Assembly (NCBI RefSeq): GCF_905120345.1
Contig: NZ_CAJHOA010000002.1
Coordinates: forward strand, 167,773-231,772
Reading direction: 5' to 3'
From: Denitrificimonas caeni
Lineage (GTDB): Bacteria; Pseudomonadota; Gammaproteobacteria; Pseudomonadales; Pseudomonadaceae
DNA length: 64,000 bases
Below, piece after piece: positions 52,594 through 62,670 of this stretch; within the stretch, counting starts at the first letter, position 1, and each line of letters starts with the position of its first letter. The notes under the pieces are model-generated. The model worked only from the letters and a program-made list of their open reading frames with translations, was not told the DNA's origin and did not search any database. The position numbers and the translations under genes are program-made.

Positions 52594-54954
52594 GTGAATC
52601 CTATACGCTTAACCGCCGCCTTAATAATGAGCCTAGTTTTAGGCTCATTATTTTTGCTTATCAGCGTGCCACGTTATTATGGCCTCCTGTTTCCTGTAGA
52701 GAACGCTCCTCATTTAAGCTTTTTTACTCAACAATCTTTCACTGAATTAAATTTAAATACCGCTCATCCGCTACTGCTCGGTATGCTGCTGGGTGGCACG
52801 ATCAGCATTGTTCTTTACAACCTCTTACGTTTTATCTATACGCGCTACTACGGTAATGCTCTACTGAGTATAGCGTTAAGCTTTTTTTTAATATTTTTGC
52901 TTTTTTTAGCCGAAATACTGGCACCACAAAGCAGTTTTTACCTACACCGCAACAATGACTTTATCTATATTCCAGTGGTGCTAGGGCTACTCTTTTTACA
53001 TGCACTCTGCCTCAGCTGCACACCACAATCCGCACAGTTTAAACGATTACCTAAGCAGCTTATTCGTCATATAGGGTTACTCAGCTTAAGTGGTATTGGC
53101 TTACTCATACTGTCCACCTCCTACGCGCATATCTTCACCTTCTATCTGCTAATCAGCTCCGCAGTTATTTTGCTCGGCAGCACACTGCACCTGTGGCAAA
53201 ACAACTACCCACCGGCACGCATGCTATTTATTGGTCTAAGCATTTTCTTTCTAACGCTGATTGCGGTCTGGCCATCCTTTATCAATGAATCGTTCTTACC
53301 CGTCGACACTACTGCCCTATTTACCTTGATTAGCCTGCCAATCAGCGCAGTTATCCTGAGCATCGGTGTCAATAGAAACCATCATTACGAGATTGCCCAA
53401 ACCAGCCGCCTGTCCCGTCAGTCTGCAGCTGAAGAGGCAGAAAGCCGTGCCAAGTCTGAACTATTAGCAAAAATAAGTCATGAAATACGTACCCCTTTAA
53501 ACGGGGTACTGGGCATGACGACATTACTGCTAGACACGCCGCTCTCTAGCAAGCAGCGTGATTACGCACAAACTATTCAAGGCTCCGGTAATGAGTTACT
53601 CGGTCTAATTAATGAAATATTAGATATTTCACGTTTAGAATCCAACGAGATTGTGTTGGGACATACGCAGTTTAATCTTGCTGGCTTACTCCAAGAGTGT
53701 AACCAAGCTTTTTCTAATAGTGCTCATGAGCAGCAAGTAGAGTTCAGCGTATTCTTACAACCGCAGATACCCGAGACCCTATTGGGCGACCCCGTGCGTT
53801 TACGACAAGTGTTACTCAGTATTCTTAAAAGTGCGTTCCAACGCACTCATCAAGGCGAGGTCATTCTTAGCGTAACAGTCAATCAACAAAGCCCGCGAGC
53901 GCAGTTGATATTTAATATAGAAGACAGCGGCACCCCTTTAAGTGATGACGAACGTTATATTCTCAGCACCGCACAACTGCACAGTAAAGACTTACTCAGC
54001 GCCTCTTTTATTGGTGGTAATCTCGGCATCATTATTGCGCGCCAGCTGGTCACCTTGATGGACGGTACATTCACGATTCAGAACAGTTTTAAAGGCACCT
54101 TATTTACTTTTAGCACACCCTTTAACCCACAGCAGAGTCAAGTCACACGCATAGAAGCGGACACCGTCTTACGTCAAAAAAACATCTTAATTATTGACAG
54201 CAATACGCTCTCGCAAAAAGTCCTCGCGCAGCAATGCAGCGAATGGGGTTTAGTGGTGAGCACCCGCTCCTCAACAGTCGATGCGGTGGCTTTACTGCGC
54301 AATAAAGCCATTCAAGGTCAGCTTTTCTCAGCTGTTTTAATCAGTGAAACCATCCATAAACCCAGCGTTATCGATTTCGCTGTACGCATTAAAGAAGATC
54401 CGCTTCTTAGCGCAAACACAGCGTTAATCATGCTGACCAGTAGCAGTCATATCGATCATATTGCCGCACGTAATGCCGGTATTAGCCACGTACTGATGAA
54501 GCCTATCAGCGGTTCCACGTTAAAAACCACACTGATCAATGCGCTGCAACAGAGCAGCACGACGCCCCATAGCCCTCAGCATGTGAGCGATAAACACGTG
54601 CTTGTCGTAGAAGACAATGCGATCTCGGTGAAAGTCATCAGCGCCTTATTAAACAAACTAGGTGTCAGTGTTGATATCGCTGTCAACGGGCTCATCGCTT
54701 TAGAAATGCTGCAAAAGAATCACTACGATTTAGTGCTGATGGATTGCGAAATGCCGGTAATGGATGGCTTTACTGCAGCACGAAAACATCGCGAGTATGA
54801 AGCGGCGCATGGCTTAACCGCAGTACCAATTATTGCACTATCGGCGCATGTGCTCGAAGAGCATCAGTTGCGCGCTAAACAGTCGGGGATGGACGGCCAC
54901 TTAGCCAAGCCTATTGAGCTGGCTAAACTGCAAGCCATCTTAAATAACAACTAA
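52594..54954 (+). CDS. retS: RetS-like hybrid sensor kinase lacking the periplasmic sensor domain
   Basis: RetS of P. aeruginosa binds and inhibits the kinase GacS and so switches between acute and biofilm programmes. It lies next to purD, as here. Residue numbers below count from a TTG at 52561 (797 residues); the GTG chosen here gives 786. After a first helix (18-37) there are only about 30 residues before a 7TM-type block (71-273). The 7TMR-DISMED2 periplasmic domain is missing, which explains the roughly 145-residue shortfall against RetS (942). The H-box [12 protein letters not shown] keeps its His (307). The ATP boxes are eroded: Asn of the N-box is Ser ([10 protein letters not shown]), the G1 box is DSGTPL, the G2 box is GGNLGI. 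REC1 has Ser (595) at the acceptor position. REC2 is intact (LVVEDN, Asp728 in [17 protein letters not shown]). Confidence 0.8.
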   Translation: MNPIRLTAALIMSLVLGSLFLLISVPRYYGLLFPVENAPHLSFFTQQSFTELNLNTAHPLLLGMLLGGTISIVLYNLLRFIYTRYYGNALLSIALSFFLIFLLFLAEILAPQSSFYLHRNNDFIYIPVVLGLLFLHALCLSCTPQSAQFKRLPKQLIRHIGLLSLSGIGLLILSTSYAHIFTFYLLISSAVILLGSTLHLWQNNYPPARMLFIGLSIFFLTLIAVWPSFINESFLPVDTTALFTLISLPISAVILSIGVNRNHHYEIAQTSRLSRQSAAEEAESRAKSELLAKISHEIRTPLNGVLGMTTLLLDTPLSSKQRDYAQTIQGSGNELLGLINEILDISRLESNEIVLGHTQFNLAGLLQECNQAFSNSAHEQQVEFSVFLQPQIPETLLGDPVRLRQVLLSILKSAFQRTHQGEVILSVTVNQQSPRAQLIFNIEDSGTPLSDDERYILSTAQLHSKDLLSASFIGGNLGIIIARQLVTLMDGTFTIQNSFKGTLFTFSTPFNPQQSQVTRIEADTVLRQKNILIIDSNTLSQKVLAQQCSEWGLVVSTRSSTVDAVALLRNKAIQGQLFSAVLISETIHKPSVIDFAVRIKEDPLLSANTALIMLTSSSHIDHIAARNAGISHVLMKPISGSTLKTTLINALQQSSTTPHSPQHVSDKHVLVVEDNAISVKVISALLNKLGVSVDIAVNGLIALEMLQKNHYDLVLMDCEMPVMDGFTAARKHREYEAAHGLTAVPIIALSAHVLEEHQLRAKQSGMDGHLAKPIELAKLQAILNNN

Positions 54955-54960
54955 GCACAA

Positions 54961-55836
54961 CTACACGCGCGACTGTGCATGGTGTTGCAAATACGCTACG
55001 GCTAAACCGCTACAACTGATAATAAGCACCCCCAACATCGACCACGCATCAGGCAGAGTAGCAAAAGCTAGATAGCCCACCAGCCCAGCAAAGATAATTT
55101 GCCCATAGGTAAAGGGCGCTAACGTCGCTGCTGTGGAATATTTTAAAGCCATGGTCAGCAACATATGCGCGGTCATTGCCAAAACGCCGAGCAGCAACAT
55201 AAACAGCAAATCCACATGCGCAACGTCTAACCTATAGTGACCTGGAAGTAAGGCTGTGAGTATAACGGTGCCAAATAAGCCTGATAAAAAATTACTGGTC
55301 ACTGCGTGATCAGTACTGGATAAGCGTCGCGTAATCAGCTGATAAACCGCAAAACAAAATGAAGCACATACTGGTAATAAAATTGCTGGGGTAAATAATG
55401 CGCCTCTCGGGCGAACAATAAAGAGTACGCCTAAAAAGCCAACACTGACTGCAATCCACTGACCTTTGCTGACTTTTTCGTGCAATAACAACGCTGACAG
55501 CACAGTGACGATCAGTGGTGCTAGAAACATCACAGCAGTGGCTTCAGCCAAGGGAATATAGCGTAAGCCGCCGATAAACAGCACACTGATACTCAACAAA
55601 CTGATGGCTCGCAACAACTGTAACCAAGGCCGCCGCGTGCGCACAATAGCCCAACGCATGCGTGGTAAAAATAACAACAGCATGACCAGTGTTTGCACAA
55701 AATAACGCATCCAAATGACCATAATTAGCGGATAGGTATGCGTCAGATATTTCGATACACCATCGTGTGAGGCTAAGAGTAAGCCTGCACAAAGAATCAA
55801 AAGAACACCATAAAGTGGTTTTTTCGTGGTACTCAT
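54961..55836 (-). CDS. DMT-family (EamA) transporter
   Basis: A 291-residue inner-membrane protein with ten predicted membrane helices in two EamA repeats (about 8-140 and 150-285). Family features include the LAEATAVMFLAPLIVTVLSALLLHEKVS segment at the end of the first repeat. It is likely an exporter of small metabolites; the substrate cannot be told. It is tail-to-tail with retS (6-base gap). A perfect palindrome lies 17 bases before its start. Confidence 0.88.
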   Translation of the reverse strand: MSTTKKPLYGVLLILCAGLLLASHDGVSKYLTHTYPLIMVIWMRYFVQTLVMLLLFLPRMRWAIVRTRRPWLQLLRAISLLSISVLFIGGLRYIPLAEATAVMFLAPLIVTVLSALLLHEKVSKGQWIAVSVGFLGVLFIVRPRGALFTPAILLPVCASFCFAVYQLITRRLSSTDHAVTSNFLSGLFGTVILTALLPGHYRLDVAHVDLLFMLLLGVLAMTAHMLLTMALKYSTAATLAPFTYGQIIFAGLVGYLAFATLPDAWSMLGVLIISCSGLAVAYLQHHAQSRV

Positions 55837-55852
55837 GACACCTTCATTAAAT

Positions 55853-55870
55853 TAGTTAGCTTGCTAACTA
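55853..55870. promoter_or_regulatory. Palindromic operator-like site upstream of the DMT gene
   Basis: TAGTTAGCTTGCTAACTA is a perfect 8-bp inverted repeat around a 2-base centre, 17 bases before the DMT transporter start. Its size and symmetry are like MarR- or TetR-type operators. No regulator gene of that kind is nearby. Confidence 0.55.
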
Positions 55871-55990
55871 TATCTAAAAAGAATTTAAAATGTATAGCTA
55901 TTTTTGTTTGTAACCTGCTTGGCAGTATGGACGAGTCGTCCACACTGTCTCAGTCAATGCATGGTTTGATGGGGCTTAGATTGGCAAAAT

Positions 55991-56707
55991 TTACAGGGCT
56001 GTACCATTGCGCAAGGCTTCTTTTTCAGCCACTGAAGGTGGTTTGCGTCCAGCGAGGTAATGACGACTAAAGCGCGCAAACCATTGCTCAAGCGCCAGAG
56101 CGGCGCAAGTATCGTCGGCCAAATGTAAGCACAGCGCAGTCACTTCAGCGGTGCATAAATGCTCTTCACGAGTGGAACGGCGCAAGCGATAACGAGAGAT
56201 ATCGTCAGGCTGCAAACTCAGTACCGGCAAATCGGCAAGATAAGCAGATTTACGAAACATTTTACGCGCTTCAGTCCAAGTGCCATCCAACACGACAAAC
56301 AATGGGCGCTTGCCCGCCGCTTGGAGTTCAGCATGCGGTACGTCATGCACTACGCGTTCAGTCGGCACATATTCTTCGGGAAAAACTAAGTAAGGTTGCC
56401 ACTGCGGATCAGCTAATACAGCTAAAATAGCTTCATTCACTTCAGTACGCGACCAACTGAAAGCAAAAGTATCCGGCACTACATCGGCAATCAGCCAGCC
56501 AGTATTGGTCGGTTTCAGCGGCTCAGCATCGTACATCAGCAAACACACCGCACTCTGCGCGCTCACCTTCGGCTGCCAAGCACACATGCAATACTCAACT
56601 CCCACACGACAACGCGGGCAACGGACTAAGTACGCACCACGAGCTAAAAACGGTTTTTCACTGCGTGCCAAGCGTTGATGACGCAAACGCGCTACGGCGT
56701 GTGGCAT
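55991..56707 (-). CDS. tapT: tRNA-uridine aminocarboxypropyltransferase (DTW domain)
   Basis: TapT (YfiP) adds a 3-amino-3-carboxypropyl group from SAM to U47 in the variable loop of several tRNAs. The 238-residue product has an N-terminal zinc-type Cys cluster (CPRCRVGVEYCMC, about 30-42). The DTW signature is VVLDGTWTEARKMFRKS, and SRYRLRR and the helical C terminus follow. The family assignment is clear; the gene symbol rests on the E. coli enzyme. Confidence 0.88.
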   Translation of the reverse strand: MPHAVARLRHQRLARSEKPFLARGAYLVRCPRCRVGVEYCMCAWQPKVSAQSAVCLLMYDAEPLKPTNTGWLIADVVPDTFAFSWSRTEVNEAILAVLADPQWQPYLVFPEEYVPTERVVHDVPHAELQAAGKRPLFVVLDGTWTEARKMFRKSAYLADLPVLSLQPDDISRYRLRRSTREEHLCTAEVTALCLHLADDTCAALALEQWFARFSRHYLAGRKPPSVAEKEALRNGTAL

Positions 56708-56861
56708 GGATAACTACCTACAATAATAAAGGGTGCAGTTTAACAGATGTCGTCTGCCGTCTGTTGCCGGCTCTGCGTCTGATTCAGCAACGGATAAAAC
56801 TATGGAACGTCAGTGCGACGCCTTATGCTGGCGCAGCATGCAAAAATATGACGGCTGCACA

Positions 56862-56887
56862 AACAGAAACGCAACCCGAAGGTTGCG
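56862..56887 (-). terminator. Intrinsic terminator after clpB
   Basis: CGCAACC and GGTTGCG form a 7-bp stem closed on the minus strand by a TTCG tetraloop and followed by TTTCTGTTTG. It lies 28 bases after the clpB stop. Confidence 0.8.
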
Positions 56888-56914
56888 CTCTGCCTGTCAC
56901 AATTTAAGCGATGC

Positions 56915-59479
56915 TTACTTAAACACAATCTCGCCCTCTTCAACCAAGGCGTGGATGACGGTGCCTGGCTCAAACTCCCCAGAAAGAATTTGTTGCGCCA
57001 GCGGGTTTTCGATCCAGCGCTGAATCGCCCGCTTTAACGGACGCGCACCATAGATCGGATCATACCCTTCAGCGACCAGTTTCTCTAAGGCCTCTGGGGT
57101 TAACTCAAAGCGCAACTCACGCTCGGCTAAACGCTGACGTAAGCGGCCCAATTGAATCTGTGCAATACCGGCAATCTGCTCAGTACCCAGTGGTTCAAAG
57201 ATCACCAACTCATCAATCCGGTTGATAAACTCAGGACGGAAATGTGTACCGACCGCATCCATCACCGCCGCACGTTGTGCTTCACGATCGCCCATCAGCT
57301 CTTGAATCTGGACTGAGCCTAAGTTTGACGTCATCACTACCACGGTGTTGCGAAAGTCCACAGTACGGCCGTGACTGTCAGTTAAACGACCATCATCCAG
57401 CACTTGCAGCAGCACGTTAAACACATCCGGGTGGGCTTTCTCCACCTCATCCATCAACACCACAGAATACGGCTTGCGACGCACGGCTTCAGTTAAGTAA
57501 CCGCCCTCTTCATAACCCACATAACCCGGAGGCGCACCGATTAAGCGCGCAACCGAATGCTTCTCCATAAACTCCGACATATCAATCCGGATCAAGGCAT
57601 CTTCGCTATCAAATAGGAACTCAGCCAGTGCTTTACACAGCTCAGTTTTACCGACACCGGTTGGGCCTAAAAACAAGAACGAGCCGCTGGGGCGATCAGG
57701 GTCAGACAGTCCCGCGCGTGAACGACGTACCGCATTGGCTACCGCGGTCACCGCTTCATTCTGGCCAATCACGCGCGTATGCAGCAACTCTTCCATTTTC
57801 AGCAGTTTATCGCGCTCACCTTCGAGCATTTTCGATACAGGAATACCGGTCCACTTGGAGACCACATCAGCAATTTCTTCATCGGTAACTTTGTTACGCA
57901 ACAACTGGTTTTGCGGTTTACTGTTTTGGTCAACCATTTCCAAGCTGCGTTCTAGATCAGGAATAATTCCATACTGCAATTCTGCAGTGCGGTTGAGATC
58001 ACCCTTACGTCGCGCCAATTCCATTTCTTGACGGGCTTGTTCAATTTTTTGTTGCAACTGTGCAGAACCTTGTACTTCCGATTTTTCAGCCTTCCAGATT
58101 TCCTCTAGATCAGCGTACTCACGCTCTAACTCAACGATCTCTTCTTTGAGTTTTTCAAGACGTTTTTTGGTCGCCGCATCATCTTCTTTTTTCAGTGCTT
58201 CACGTTCAATTTTCAACTGAATTAAACGACGCTCCAAGCGATCCAATGCCTCAGGCTTAGAGTCAATTTCCATGCGGATCATGCTGGCTGCTTCATCGAT
58301 CAAGTCAATAGCTTTATCCGGCAGTTGACGATCAGTAATGTAGCGGTGTGAGAGCTTCGCTGCGGCGATAATCGCGCCATCAGTGATGGTGACACCATGG
58401 TGCACTTCATAACGTTCTTTAAGGCCACGCAGGATAGCAATAGTGTCTTCTTCTGTTGGCTCATCCACCTGCACTTTCTGGAAACGACGCTCCAACGCCG
58501 CATCTTTTTCAATGTACTGGCGGTACTCATCCAAGGTGGTAGCTCCGACACAGTGCAGTTCTCCGCGTGCTAGCGCCGGTTTCAGCATATTACCGGCATC
58601 CATTGCGCCTTCGCCTTTACCGGCGCCGACCATGGTATGCAGCTCATCAATAAACAGAATGATCTGGCCTTCTTGTTTGGCCACTTCATTGAGTAAACTT
58701 TTTAGGCGTTCTTCAAACTCACCACGGTATTTAGCACCGGCAATTAAAGCGCCCATATCTAACGACAACAATCGTTTGCTTTTCAGCCCATCTGGCACTT
58801 CACCATTAATAATGCGCTGCGCTAAACCTTCAGCAATCGCGGTTTTACCCACGCCCGGCTCACCGATTAATACCGGGTTATTTTTCGTGCGACGTTGCAG
58901 TACTTGAATCGTGCGACGAATTTCTTCATCACGACCAATCACTGGGTCGAGCTTGCCTTCTTCGGCGCGCTTGGTTAAATCAATGGTGTATTTGTCCAGG
59001 GCTTGACGTGATTGTTCAGCATTCGGATCATCGACCTTATCGCCGCCGCGCAGGTTGGTAATGGCATTTTCTAATGACTGACGGCTAACGCCCTGCGCCA
59101 AGAGAATTTTACCCAGCGTGGTATTGGCATCCATCGCGGCCAGCAGCACCAACTCGCTGGAAATATACTGATCGCCTTTTTGTTGGGATAAGCGGTCAGC
59201 TTGGTTGAGCAGGCGCGCCAGCTCTTGCGACATGGTCATATCGCCGGTGGGATGTTGTAGCTTAGCCAGCTGATCTAATCCCTTAGTCAATGCATCACGC
59301 AAGCTTTTTACATCAAAGCCGACTTGCATCAACAAGGGACGAATCGCTCCGCCCTGCTGGTCCAATAACGCAGACATGAGATGCAATGGCTCCACCGAAG
59401 CATGGTCATGGCCAATGGCTAATGACTGTGCATCCGATAACGCCAGCTGCAGCTGGCTGGTAAAACGATCAATACGCAT
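56915..59479 (-). CDS. clpB: Disaggregase ClpB (Hsp100)
   Basis: ClpB extracts proteins from aggregates together with DnaK-DnaJ-GrpE. The 854-residue product has the N domain (1-145) and NBD1 with [16 protein letters not shown] and VLFIDELH-type Walker B. The coiled-coil middle domain (about 405-525) docks DnaK, and NBD2 has [19 protein letters not shown]. It lacks the ClpP-binding loop, as expected. A sigma-32 promoter lies upstream, matching those of grpE and dnaK in this window. Confidence 0.98.
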   Translation of the reverse strand: MRIDRFTSQLQLALSDAQSLAIGHDHASVEPLHLMSALLDQQGGAIRPLLMQVGFDVKSLRDALTKGLDQLAKLQHPTGDMTMSQELARLLNQADRLSQQKGDQYISSELVLLAAMDANTTLGKILLAQGVSRQSLENAITNLRGGDKVDDPNAEQSRQALDKYTIDLTKRAEEGKLDPVIGRDEEIRRTIQVLQRRTKNNPVLIGEPGVGKTAIAEGLAQRIINGEVPDGLKSKRLLSLDMGALIAGAKYRGEFEERLKSLLNEVAKQEGQIILFIDELHTMVGAGKGEGAMDAGNMLKPALARGELHCVGATTLDEYRQYIEKDAALERRFQKVQVDEPTEEDTIAILRGLKERYEVHHGVTITDGAIIAAAKLSHRYITDRQLPDKAIDLIDEAASMIRMEIDSKPEALDRLERRLIQLKIEREALKKEDDAATKKRLEKLKEEIVELEREYADLEEIWKAEKSEVQGSAQLQQKIEQARQEMELARRKGDLNRTAELQYGIIPDLERSLEMVDQNSKPQNQLLRNKVTDEEIADVVSKWTGIPVSKMLEGERDKLLKMEELLHTRVIGQNEAVTAVANAVRRSRAGLSDPDRPSGSFLFLGPTGVGKTELCKALAEFLFDSEDALIRIDMSEFMEKHSVARLIGAPPGYVGYEEGGYLTEAVRRKPYSVVLMDEVEKAHPDVFNVLLQVLDDGRLTDSHGRTVDFRNTVVVMTSNLGSVQIQELMGDREAQRAAVMDAVGTHFRPEFINRIDELVIFEPLGTEQIAGIAQIQLGRLRQRLAERELRFELTPEALEKLVAEGYDPIYGARPLKRAIQRWIENPLAQQILSGEFEPGTVIHALVEEGEIVFK

Positions 59480-59562
59480 AATAGCTCTTCCTTATAGTCA
59501 ATATGGTGAGTCGGCTTATCAGCACTCTACACTACAACCCTCACTCACTCTTATGCTTTGTA

Positions 59563-59590
59563 TAATGTGGTCAACGCGATACTTTTCAAG
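59563..59590 (-). promoter_or_regulatory. Sigma-32 heat-shock promoter for clpB
   Basis: On the minus strand CTTGAA, a 14-base spacer and CCACATTA match the sigma-32 consensus with one or two changes in the -10. It lies 84 bases before the clpB start. The spacer length equals that of the grpE and dnaK promoters. Confidence 0.75.
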
Positions 59591-59619
59591 CACTGCTCAA
59601 CAATAAATTTAGCGTTGCC

Positions 59620-60032
59620 CTCCCGCCTATAAATGAAAATTCAGCCAATGGCTTTAAAATATAAAATAACAGTATTTTTAAAATATATAAAAATCTCAAA
59701 ACACTACATAAGATTAAACTCCTGCTTTATTTAACAATATAAAAGCTATAAAAACAGAATAAAACAGGTGAAAACTTTTATTTTTGAGCATTATTCAAAG
59801 CTTTATTCACAAGAACGCCTATACGTTGGTTGTATTGAAATAAAAAAACCTCGAAACAGAACAATAAGAACATTATAAGTCATTGATTCTTATAGCCATT
59901 TAAATAAAGAATAAACCTTATACCAAAGTCCAGTCTTCCGTTTTATTTTATTTTTAGCATAGTGGAAGTCGTATATTTCTCTGTAATGAGAATTATCCAT
60001 ATTCTAAATACAATAAATGGAGAGCAGTTGTC
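59620..60032 (+). other. AT-rich upstream region of the symporter operon
   Basis: About 410 bases, strikingly A+T-rich compared with the rest of the window. There is no open frame of note and no sigma-54 (-24/-12) element that I can find. It probably holds the promoter and regulatory sites of the symporter genes. A Fur-box-like sequence, TGTAATGAGAATTATCCAT, lies at 59982-60000, 33 bases before the first gene. GGAGAG precedes the ATG at 60033. Confidence 0.5.
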
Positions 60033-60296
60033 ATGACTGATTCTAAAGAAGCATCAAACAAAGCCTATTGGTCGGCTAACGTGCGGCTGATTATTATCAC
60101 GCTCTGTATCTGGGCTACGGTGTCCTATGGTTTCGGAATGCTACTGCGTCCCTGGCTCATGGGTATTCATATCGGTGGCGCAGACATGGGCTTCTGGTTT
60201 GCCCAGCAAGGCTCAATTTACACATTCGTAGTTTTGATCTTTTTCTATGCTTGGAAAATGAACAGGCTCGATAAAAAATTCGGCTTGGAGGAGTAA
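60033..60296 (+). CDS. DUF4212 small subunit of a sodium:solute symporter
   Basis: An 87-residue protein with two membrane helices (about 17-40 and 60-80) and the family segment GFWFAQQGSIYTFVVLIFFYAW. It matches the small-subunit family (DUF4212/TIGR03647) that is nearly always encoded directly before a VC_2705-type SSS symporter. That is the case here: the large subunit begins 3 bases after this stop, and GGAGGA at the gene end serves the next ATG. It is probably a stabilising or regulatory partner of the transporter. Confidence 0.88.
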   Translation: MTDSKEASNKAYWSANVRLIIITLCIWATVSYGFGMLLRPWLMGIHIGGADMGFWFAQQGSIYTFVVLIFFYAWKMNRLDKKFGLEE

Positions 60297-60299
60297 ACT

Positions 60300-62042
60300 A
60301 TGAGTCAATTCATGATCAACATGCTGTTTGTTGCCGGCTCTTTCGCAATCTATACTTGGATTGCGATTTGGGCACGTGCCAAATCTACTCGCGAGTTTTA
60401 TATCGCCGGTGGTGAAGTGCACCCGGTAATGAACGGCATGGCTACCGCAGCGGACTGGCTTTCAGCAGCATCCTTTATCTCGGTTGCCGGTCTGATTTCA
60501 GTCGGTTACGTCAACTCTTCCTTTATCCTTGGCTGGACCGGTGGCTATGTACTATTAGCTACTTTACTAGCGCCTTACCTGCGTCGTTTCGGTAAATATA
60601 CGGTACCGGATTTCGTCGGTTCACGTTATGACAGTAAAACTGCGCGCTTAGTGGCGGTGGTTTGCTTGATTATGATTTCACTGACCTATGTGATCGGTCA
60701 AATGACCGGTGCCGGCGTTGCTTTTGCTCGCTTCTTAGAAGTAAGCAGCACGATGGGACTGATCATCTCGGCAGTGGTAGTGTTCTTCTACGCAGTATTG
60801 GGCGGCATGAAAGGGGTGACTTACACACAAGTAGCTCAGTACATTGTATTGATTCTTGCTTTCACCATTCCTGCTATTTATCTGTCGCTACAAATGACAG
60901 GACATTTCCTACCACAAGTCGGTTTTGTCGGTGATGTGGCTGGTACAAGTGAGCCTTTGTTGCATAAGCTAAATGCTGTGGTACGTGACCTTGGTTTCCA
61001 AGATTACACCGCTGACGTAGAAAACAAATGGAACATGTTCCTGTTCACCTTAACCTTAATGGTGGGTACTGCTGGCTTACCACACGTAATCATTCGTTTC
61101 TTCACTGTTCCGAAGATCTCTGATGCGCGCTGGTCTGCAGGTTGGGCTCTGGTGTTTATCGCTCTGTTCTATACCACTGCGCCACCATTGGCAGGCATGG
61201 CTCGTTTGAACCTACTTGATGCCATTTACCCTGGCGAGACTTCAGAAGGTTCTCTAGTTTACGCTGAACGTCCTGAGTGGTTCGAAAAGTGGGAGCACAC
61301 AGGCTTACTGACTTTCGAAGACAAAAACAACGACGGTCGTATTCAGTACTACAATGACAAAAACGTTGAGTTCAACGAAACCACGGCTGTTGAGCGTGGC
61401 TGGGAAGGTAACGAGTTAACCATCAACAACGATATCTTGGTTTTGGCGCTGCCTGAAATTGGTAATATGCCAGGCTGGATTGTTGGTCTGATGGCAGCGG
61501 GCGGTATTGCTGCAGCACTGTCCACAGCATCGGGCTTGCTCTTAGCAATCTCCTCCGCAGTCAGTCATGACTTGATTAAGAACACCCTGTATCCACACAT
61601 TTCCGATAAAGCAGAAATGCTGGCAGCACGGATCTCGATGGTGGGGGCGATCTTGATTGCCACCTGGCTGGGAATTAATCCGCCTGGGTTCGCCGCGCAA
61701 ACGGTGGCTCTAGCGTTCGGAATGGCGGCTTCTTCCATTTTCCCAACGCTGATGATGGGTATTTTCTTCAAGCGGATTAACGCTAAAGGTGCGGTAGCCG
61801 GTATGAGCATTGGTGCACTATTCACCATCTGCTATATCTTTATGTACCTTGGCTGGTTCTTTATTCCGGGCACCAACACCTTTCCGAACACACCTGAGTT
61901 CTGGATCATGGGTATTTCCCCACTGTCCATTGGTTGTATCGGTGCATTGATCAACTTTATCGTTGCAATCTCTGTATCCTATGCAACAGAAGAACCTTCA
62001 GAAGAGATCCAAAAAATGGTTGAAAGTGTTCGTTACCCTTAA
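60300..62042 (+). CDS. Sodium:solute symporter, VC_2705 subfamily (acetate/short-chain acid type)
   Basis: A 580-residue SSS-family permease related to the cation/acetate symporter ActP, with about thirteen membrane helices. Clear features are FYIAGGEVHPVMNGMATAADWLSAASFISVAGL and GYVLLATLLAPYLRRFGKYTVPDFVGSRY. The sodium-site segment GGIAAALSTASGLLLAISSAVSHDL follows. Residues 320-375 form an extra hydrophilic loop containing an EF-hand-like stretch, DKNNDGRIQYYN (341-352). Acetate or another monocarboxylate is the likely substrate, inferred by family. An intrinsic terminator follows. Confidence 0.88.
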   Translation: MSQFMINMLFVAGSFAIYTWIAIWARAKSTREFYIAGGEVHPVMNGMATAADWLSAASFISVAGLISVGYVNSSFILGWTGGYVLLATLLAPYLRRFGKYTVPDFVGSRYDSKTARLVAVVCLIMISLTYVIGQMTGAGVAFARFLEVSSTMGLIISAVVVFFYAVLGGMKGVTYTQVAQYIVLILAFTIPAIYLSLQMTGHFLPQVGFVGDVAGTSEPLLHKLNAVVRDLGFQDYTADVENKWNMFLFTLTLMVGTAGLPHVIIRFFTVPKISDARWSAGWALVFIALFYTTAPPLAGMARLNLLDAIYPGETSEGSLVYAERPEWFEKWEHTGLLTFEDKNNDGRIQYYNDKNVEFNETTAVERGWEGNELTINNDILVLALPEIGNMPGWIVGLMAAGGIAAALSTASGLLLAISSAVSHDLIKNTLYPHISDKAEMLAARISMVGAILIATWLGINPPGFAAQTVALAFGMAASSIFPTLMMGIFFKRINAKGAVAGMSIGALFTICYIFMYLGWFFIPGTNTFPNTPEFWIMGISPLSIGCIGALINFIVAISVSYATEEPSEEIQKMVESVRYP

Positions 62043-62093
62043 TAAGGCAATGAATACACTGATCAATTAGTTATTGGTGATCAACAACAAAGT

Positions 62094-62120
62094 GGGCTTC
62101 CTTATGGAGGCCCTCTTTTT
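62094..62120 (+). terminator. Intrinsic terminator of the symporter operon
   Basis: GGGCTTCC and GGAGGCCC form an 8-bp stem (one G-U pair) with a 4-nt loop, followed by TCTTTTT. Confidence 0.85.
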
Positions 62121-62136
62121 ATCTAGAGTACTGTGT

Positions 62137-62640
62137 ATGATTTGGCATTTGCTTGCAGTTTTTATTATCGGTTTGTGTGTAGGCGCTTTTGCTTTTGCAC
62201 TGAGAAAACTCAGTCGCAACAAGCTGCCTTCATGGATTATTCCTGTGTGCGCAGGTATCGGCATGCTCAGCTATTTAGCCTATTACGATTACAATTGGTT
62301 CAGCTTAAAACGCAGCCAGCTCCCCGCCGAATCGGTGGTGATCGAGCAAGGCCGAGCCAGTAATTTCTTTAGACCTTGGAGCTATGTGTTGCCATCTGTC
62401 TCATCGTTTGTAGTATTAGATGGCCAAGTCAGAACGACTCAGCAGGATGGCGAAACTTTGGTTGAGTATATCCGCTATGAGTTTATCAACGATTATATCG
62501 AGCGCTTAGACAGCCAACCTTACATACTTAATTGCACAACTGGCGAGCAACTACAGGTTCCGCAAAACGGCAACCGTGCAGCGAGCACAGTAGAATTTGT
62601 CGCGCACGACAGCCTTCTGTATAAGCAGCTGTGCCGCTAA
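62137..62640 (+). CDS. Uncharacterised two-helix membrane protein
   Basis: A 167-residue protein I do not recognise. Two membrane helices (about 3-24 and 32-50) are followed by YYDYNWFSLKRSQLP and a soluble C-terminal domain of about 110 residues with two Cys (in LNCTTGE and KQLCR) that could pair in the periplasm. The ATG at 62137 is taken because AGAG lies 8 bases before it and the hydrophobic start follows at once; the frame is open from 62074 inside the terminator. It starts 17 bases after a strong terminator, so it needs its own promoter or read-through. It converges on ruvC. Confidence 0.7.
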   Translation: MIWHLLAVFIIGLCVGAFAFALRKLSRNKLPSWIIPVCAGIGMLSYLAYYDYNWFSLKRSQLPAESVVIEQGRASNFFRPWSYVLPSVSSFVVLDGQVRTTQQDGETLVEYIRYEFINDYIERLDSQPYILNCTTGEQLQVPQNGNRAASTVEFVAHDSLLYKQLCR

Positions 62641-62670
62641 ACCATTAGCTTACCCCGACCAAGGAGCAGT

